A stretch of DNA of 45,135 bases from Erysipelotrichaceae bacterium (GTDB taxonomy: Bacteria; Bacillota_I; Bacilli_A; Erysipelotrichales; Erysipelotrichaceae), in NCBI GenBank assembly GCA_030531215.1, contig JAUNNY010000009.1, positions 1-45,135 of the forward strand. Reading direction: 5' to 3'. Each line of letters starts with the position of its first letter. Position 1 is the first letter of the stretch. The notes beneath the pieces are model-generated. The model ran no database searches and had not been told where the DNA came from. It saw nothing but the letters and a program-made list of their open reading frames with translations. Positions 42,113-45,135 of the stretch are shown here, one piece after another. A program made the position numbers and the translations under genes.

Positions 42113-43486
42113 TTATTCTGACCAGTTTAAATGTTTTGAAGCTACGCCTAAACTAGTGCATACCTTGCAGATATCTTCTTTTTCTTTTTGATTTCCCAAA
42201 TGATATTTAAGTACATAATCTTTTAAGACAATATATTTAAAGTTGTTGTCTTTAAAATCTACAAACCATGAATTACCATCTATATCATGTTTTAAGCATT
42301 TTGATAATGTTTCAGGAAATTCTCTATCCCTGGCAATAAAAGAAATTGCAGTCCATTGTCCTAATGAATCATCTGTTTTCCAAACTTCAGTATCGATTAT
42401 TTCAATATGCTTAAAGATATCATCGTTTACTAAGCTTTCTTTAAAAAGCAGGCCTTGATAAACACCATCGATAACTTCGCTTCTAACATCATCATATCTT
42501 GAATTCACAAAATCAAAATCCATTTCTCTATAAGACCACAAAGCATGTCCTATTCCATATTTACTTAATACAGAATTAATGTCTTGATACCATTTTTTAA
42601 GTTCATTTGGTTCAACATATTCAATAACTCCATATTCACCACAATATAGATAAACACCTTTTTCTTCAGCTGCCACTATTGCGCTTTTAAATATTGTTTC
42701 AAAATAATTAGTACCAACAACTTCGTTTTCATTCATAAATGAATAATCTAATGCAGGATTGCCACAATACTTTTTAGTTAATTCACTTATTTCTTTGAAT
42801 GTTAATTTATATTTTGTTCTAAAATTAACATCCATCTTATCTATCCAATATGCGCCTTGGTGAGTAAAAATTAAAGGTTCATAACAATGAAAATTAAATA
42901 CGATATTATCATCAATTGGAACATCAATATCTTTAACAGCACTTACAGCGTTGTTATAATAACCGCCAACTAATATTTTAATTGTTGGAGATACTTCTCT
43001 AATTCTTCTAATGCACTCTGAAGCAATTCTATTCCAAGCATCTTTATAATCGTAATTTGTAACTTCATTTAAAAGTTCAATAGCTAACATATCTTCATAT
43101 TTAGAAAAACGTTTAACTATTTCTAACCATAAATTATAGAAATTATCCTGATATTCTTTATTATGAAAGAAACCTAATTCTCCTTCTTTTTTATCAAAAC
43201 TAAAGCCTATGGTTTTATGTAAATCAAGAATCATATTTAGTTTGTATTTTTTACAATTTAATATGCACTTCTCAATTCTATTAAAACCATCTTCAATAAA
43301 ACTGTAGTCGTTGTTTTGAACTAAATTATAATCAAACGGGATACGGATATGATCCATGCCCCATTCACTCACCTTCTTAAAATCATCTTCATTTATAAAA
43401 TTATCAAATCTATCTAATGAATAATCACATTGTGAAAACCAACCGCCAAAATTGATGCCATTTAAATAACCAATTAATTTTTTCAT
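42113..43486 (-). CDS. Cytosolic GH5 beta-glucanase with C-terminal extension
   Basis: 457 residues without a signal peptide. GH5 TIM barrel: GINFGGWFSQCDY, GMDHIRIPFDYNL, MILDLHKTIG, acid/base Glu141 in ELLNEV, NFHCYEPLIFTHQG, nucleophile Glu284 in YCGEYGV, and HALWSYREMDF. Residues beyond about 350 form an unrecognised extra domain of about 100 residues (IDTEVWKTDDSLGQW, NSWFVDFKDNN). Likely trims imported oligosaccharides before phosphorolysis, or acts as beta-glucosidase-like exo-enzyme. AGAGGA precedes the ATG; divergent from the lipoprotein GH5 with overlapping -10 boxes. Confidence 0.85.
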   Translation of the reverse strand: MKKLIGYLNGINFGGWFSQCDYSLDRFDNFINEDDFKKVSEWGMDHIRIPFDYNLVQNNDYSFIEDGFNRIEKCILNCKKYKLNMILDLHKTIGFSFDKKEGELGFFHNKEYQDNFYNLWLEIVKRFSKYEDMLAIELLNEVTNYDYKDAWNRIASECIRRIREVSPTIKILVGGYYNNAVSAVKDIDVPIDDNIVFNFHCYEPLIFTHQGAYWIDKMDVNFRTKYKLTFKEISELTKKYCGNPALDYSFMNENEVVGTNYFETIFKSAIVAAEEKGVYLYCGEYGVIEYVEPNELKKWYQDINSVLSKYGIGHALWSYREMDFDFVNSRYDDVRSEVIDGVYQGLLFKESLVNDDIFKHIEIIDTEVWKTDDSLGQWTAISFIARDREFPETLSKCLKHDIDGNSWFVDFKDNNFKYIVLKDYVLKYHLGNQKEKEDICKVCTSLGVASKHLNWSE

Positions 43487-43521
43487 ATCTTTTGTCCTCT
43501 AAAAAACATTATAATACAAAT
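43487..43521. promoter_or_regulatory. Symmetrical divergent -10 between the two GH5 genes
   Basis: ATTATAAT at 43508-43515 reads TATAAT on both strands (plus 43510-43515, minus 43508-43513). The plus-strand copy is 6 nt before the lipoprotein ATG with no ribosome site; the minus-strand copy is about 21 nt before the cytosolic GH5 ATG, leaving room for AGAGGA. Confidence 0.6.
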
Positions 43522-44511
43522 ATGAAAACGTTAAGAAAAATGCTATTAGTATCTATTATCTTTTGCCTACTTTTTGGTTGCGGCAAAAAAACAGATGGCA
43601 GAACAAGGCCTTCTACAGATGGAAAACTTCAAGTGATAGATGGACAACTATGTAATAAGAAAGGAAATCCTGTACAGCTACAAGGTATAAGCATGTACAA
43701 TATCAACTGGTATTTTTCCTTCATAAATGAAGATTGTTATAATCAAGTTTCTAATGATTGGCATTCTAATGTTATTAGATTAGCGATGTATACCAGTGGT
43801 TCTATGGGTTATTGCAAAGATGGACACAAAGATCAAATTGAAGAAAGAATTGATAATGGTATAAATTATGCCACAAACGCTGACATGTACGTAATAATAG
43901 ACTGGCATATATTAGATGACTATAATCCAAATATGTATATCGAAGACGCAAAGGATTTCTTTGATAGAATGTCATTAAAATATAAAGATCACGATAATGT
44001 AATTTATGAAATTTGTAATGAGCCTAACAAAACAGAATGGGAAGATATAAAGAAGTATGCAAACACCATTATTCCTATTATTCGAAATAATGATGAAGAT
44101 GCATTAATTATAGTCGGAACTCCTGTATGGTCATCCGATTTAGACGCTCCACTTAATGACCCTTTGGATTACGATAACATAATGTATACTTTCCATTTCT
44201 ATGCAGCGAGCCATAGGCAGGAAAAACGTGATGTACTAATTAGAGCTTGTGAAGCAAAACTTCCAGTATTTGTTACTGAATATGGAGTATGTGCTGATAC
44301 AGGAAATTATCCTTATGACTTTGACGAAGCTGATATTTGGTGGGATACATTAAACAAGTATAAAATATCTAGTTGTATGTGGGACTTATCAAGTTGTCCT
44401 GAGGGTGCTTCTATGATTAAATACGGCATTTTAAAGACATCGGGATTTGAATACGAAGAACTAACCGATGGCGGTAAATGGTTAGTTGGTAAATTGGCTA
44501 TTGAACAATAA
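43522..44511 (+). CDS. GH5 endoglucanase lipoprotein
   Basis: 329 residues from the ATG at 43522; a TTG further upstream would add a non-signal leader. Lipoprotein signal: MKTLRKM, hydrophobic run and LLFGC with lipobox Cys20. GH5 (cellulase-type) barrel: DGQLCNKKGNPVQLQGIS, VIRLAMYTS, VIIDWHIL, acid/base Glu167 in YEICNEPN, YTFHFYAASH and nucleophile Glu253 in FVTEYGV. Membrane-anchored outside the cell, it should cut cellulose or mixed beta-glucans into oligosaccharides for the ABC importer. Predicted leaderless (TATAAT 6 nt before the ATG). Confidence 0.88.
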   Translation: MKTLRKMLLVSIIFCLLFGCGKKTDGRTRPSTDGKLQVIDGQLCNKKGNPVQLQGISMYNINWYFSFINEDCYNQVSNDWHSNVIRLAMYTSGSMGYCKDGHKDQIEERIDNGINYATNADMYVIIDWHILDDYNPNMYIEDAKDFFDRMSLKYKDHDNVIYEICNEPNKTEWEDIKKYANTIIPIIRNNDEDALIIVGTPVWSSDLDAPLNDPLDYDNIMYTFHFYAASHRQEKRDVLIRACEAKLPVFVTEYGVCADTGNYPYDFDEADIWWDTLNKYKISSCMWDLSSCPEGASMIKYGILKTSGFEYEELTDGGKWLVGKLAIEQ

Positions 44512-44527
44512 AAAATGTCCAATAATA

Positions 44528-44556
44528 TTGCGAAAGAATTTATATTATGGTAATAT
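44528..44556 (+). promoter_or_regulatory. tRNA cluster promoter
   Basis: TTGCGA (44528-44533), 17-bp spacer, TAATAT (44551-44556), about 40 bp before the first tRNA. Confidence 0.6.
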
Positions 44557-44598
44557 ATTAAAGCGCAAGTTCTAAAACTGGCGCTGCAATAAGTTGAT

Positions 44599-44683
44599 GG
44601 AGAGGTAGCGAAGTGGCTAAACGCGGCTGACTGTAAATCAGCTCTCTACGAGTTCGACAGTTCGAATCTGCCCCTCTCCACCA
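44599..44683 (+). tRNA. tRNA-Tyr (GTA)
   Basis: Cloverleaf with acceptor GGAGAGG / CCTCTCC, a long variable arm, T-loop TTCGAATC and encoded CCA. Anticodon loop contains GTA. First of four closely spaced tRNAs. Confidence 0.95.
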
Positions 44684-44686
44684 CTT

Positions 44687-44762
44687 TGGGATGTAGCCAA
44701 GTGGTAAGGCAACAGACTTTGACTCTGTCATTTCGCTGGTTCGATCCCAGCCATCCCAGCCA
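44687..44762 (+). tRNA. tRNA-Gln (TTG)
   Basis: Acceptor TGGGATG / CATCCCA, anticodon stem ACAGA / TCTGT with loop CTTTGAC (anticodon TTG), T-loop TTCGATC and encoded CCA. Confidence 0.95.
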
Positions 44763-44764
44763 AT

Positions 44765-44840
44765 GACTCGGTAGCTCAGGCGGTAGAGCATCTGACTTTT
44801 AATCAGAGGGTCCCGGGTTCGATTCCCGGTCGAGTCACCA
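44765..44840 (+). tRNA. tRNA-Lys (TTT)
   Basis: Acceptor GACTCGG / TCGAGTC with one G-U pair, anticodon loop CTTTTAA (TTT), T-loop TTCGATT and encoded CCA. Confidence 0.95.
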
Positions 44841-44846
44841 CTGCAT

Positions 44847-44920
44847 GCAGGTGTAGTTCAGTGGTAGAACTTCAGCCCTCCAAGCTGACTATGTGGGTTC
44901 GATTCCCATCACCTGCTCCA
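44847..44920 (+). tRNA. tRNA-Gly (TCC)
   Basis: Acceptor GCAGGTG / CACCTGC, anticodon stem TCAGC / GCTGA with loop CCTCCAA (TCC), T-loop TTCGATT and encoded CCA. Confidence 0.95.
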
Positions 44921-44932
44921 GAATGACAATTC

Positions 44933-44955
44933 CTCATCGCAAGATGAGTTTTTTT
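44933..44955 (+). terminator. Terminator of the tRNA cluster
   Basis: CTCATC / GATGAG stem with GCAA loop followed by seven Ts. Confidence 0.88.
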
Positions 44956-44963
44956 ATACAAAA

Positions 44964-44984
44964 AAAGAGAAGTTAATTCTCTTT
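44964..44984 (-). terminator. Terminator of the truncated gene at the right edge
   Basis: Arms AAAGAGAA and TTCTCTTT with a 5-nt loop that overlaps the stop codon; the minus strand continues with a T run. Confidence 0.7.
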
Positions 44985-45080
44985 TATCTCACAAGCATTA
45001 TCACAACCCTGTTCATCTATTTGTTTCTTAATTTGAGATATGGCTTGCGACCAATCATTAAGTTTTAAAGCTAGAATATC
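44973..45080 (-). pseudogene. 3' fragment of an unknown gene cut by the terminal repeat
   Basis: A reading frame enters from the repeat border at 45080 and runs 35 codons to TAA at 44973-44975, ending DEQGCDNACEIKEN. It has no start codon, has a stop in frame inside the repeat, a helical look (LNDWSQAISQIKKQID) and its own terminator, so it reads as the true C-terminus of a gene whose 5' part was separated by the repeat. The protein is not recognised. Confidence 0.55.
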
Positions 45081-45135
45081 TTTGGGTCTCTAAATTCTAG
45101 CGTGGAAAAACGTGGAATGAATTTGAGAACTATAA
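45081..45135. repeat. 55-bp inverted terminal repeat, right copy
   Basis: Exact reverse complement of bases 1-55. Its inner border coincides with the break of the truncated reading frame, which fits a mobile-element edge at exactly this point. Target-site duplication cannot be judged because the two ends belong to different copies. Confidence 0.85.

Noticed and set aside
44558-44791. Minus-strand 77-codon frame across the tRNA genes
   Set aside because: It is antisense to tRNA-Tyr and tRNA-Gln and is an artefact of tRNA sequence.
1-45135. Complete linear replicon with inverted terminal repeats
   Set aside because: The content is chromosomal (condensin, tRNAs) with no replication or terminal-protein gene, and the 55-bp length fits an assembly k-mer.

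Overview
The window is about 45 kb of AT-rich DNA with compact minus- and plus-strand transcription units, Bacillota-type genes (scpA/scpB, mannose-family PTS, MurT/GatD-like pair, LacI-controlled sugar ABC transporter, four tRNAs) and standard-code genes. The mix of sugar phosphorylases, lipoprotein cellulase, InlB-type surface protein and serpin suggests an anaerobic gut bacterium of the Erysipelotrichia or a close relative. The taxonomic call is inference; no rRNA or species marker is present.

Both ends carry the same exact 55-bp sequence in inverted orientation. This looks like a contig cut at two inverted copies of a longer repeat, probably an insertion sequence. At the right end it abuts the broken 3' end of an unknown gene.

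Layout. (1) 0.1-7.4 kb: a surface protein with an IPKTG motif but no anchor tail, a HipA-like kinase with its own operator, and a four-gene redox operon of glycerol-3-phosphate dehydrogenase type with an embedded small-molecule phosphotransferase. (2) 7.4-8.0 kb: two paralogous double-glycine-leader peptides, candidate two-peptide bacteriocin. (3) 8.0-12.3 kb: M20 amidohydrolase, proline-iminopeptidase-like hydrolase, old-yellow-enzyme family Fe-S flavoenzyme. (4) 12.3-15.7 kb: an overlapping operon with a small unknown protein, a serpin, a lipoprotein tyrosine phosphatase and an alpha/beta hydrolase. (5) 15.7-18.1 kb: a nuclease-helicase (DUF2075) plus an HTH partner, a defence-like pair. (6) 18.2-22.8 kb: amino-sugar operon EIIC-EIID-MurQ-NagA-membrane protein. 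(7) 22.9-31.5 kb: housekeeping genes (MATE, Mrp, DUF523, ScpA-ScpB-MurT-GatD-like, RpiB, SIS protein). (8) 31.4-44.5 kb: a beta-glucan utilisation locus with a LacI regulator, an ABC importer, two GH94 phosphorylases and two GH5 glucanases. (9) 44.6-44.9 kb: tRNA-Tyr-Gln-Lys-Gly.

How it works together: the GH5 lipoprotein would cut beta-glucan outside the cell, the ABC system would import oligosaccharides, the cytosolic GH5 would shorten them and the GH94 enzymes would phosphorolyse them. LacI-type and cre-like boxes sit between the divergent transporter and phosphorylase units.

Most notable points: the GatD homologue has lost both catalytic Cys and His; the sugar-binding protein gene is broken by a +1 shift exactly at an RF2-style CUU-UGA site; and at least eight transcription units place a -10 box 6-8 nt before the start codon with no ribosome binding site, implying widespread leaderless mRNAs.
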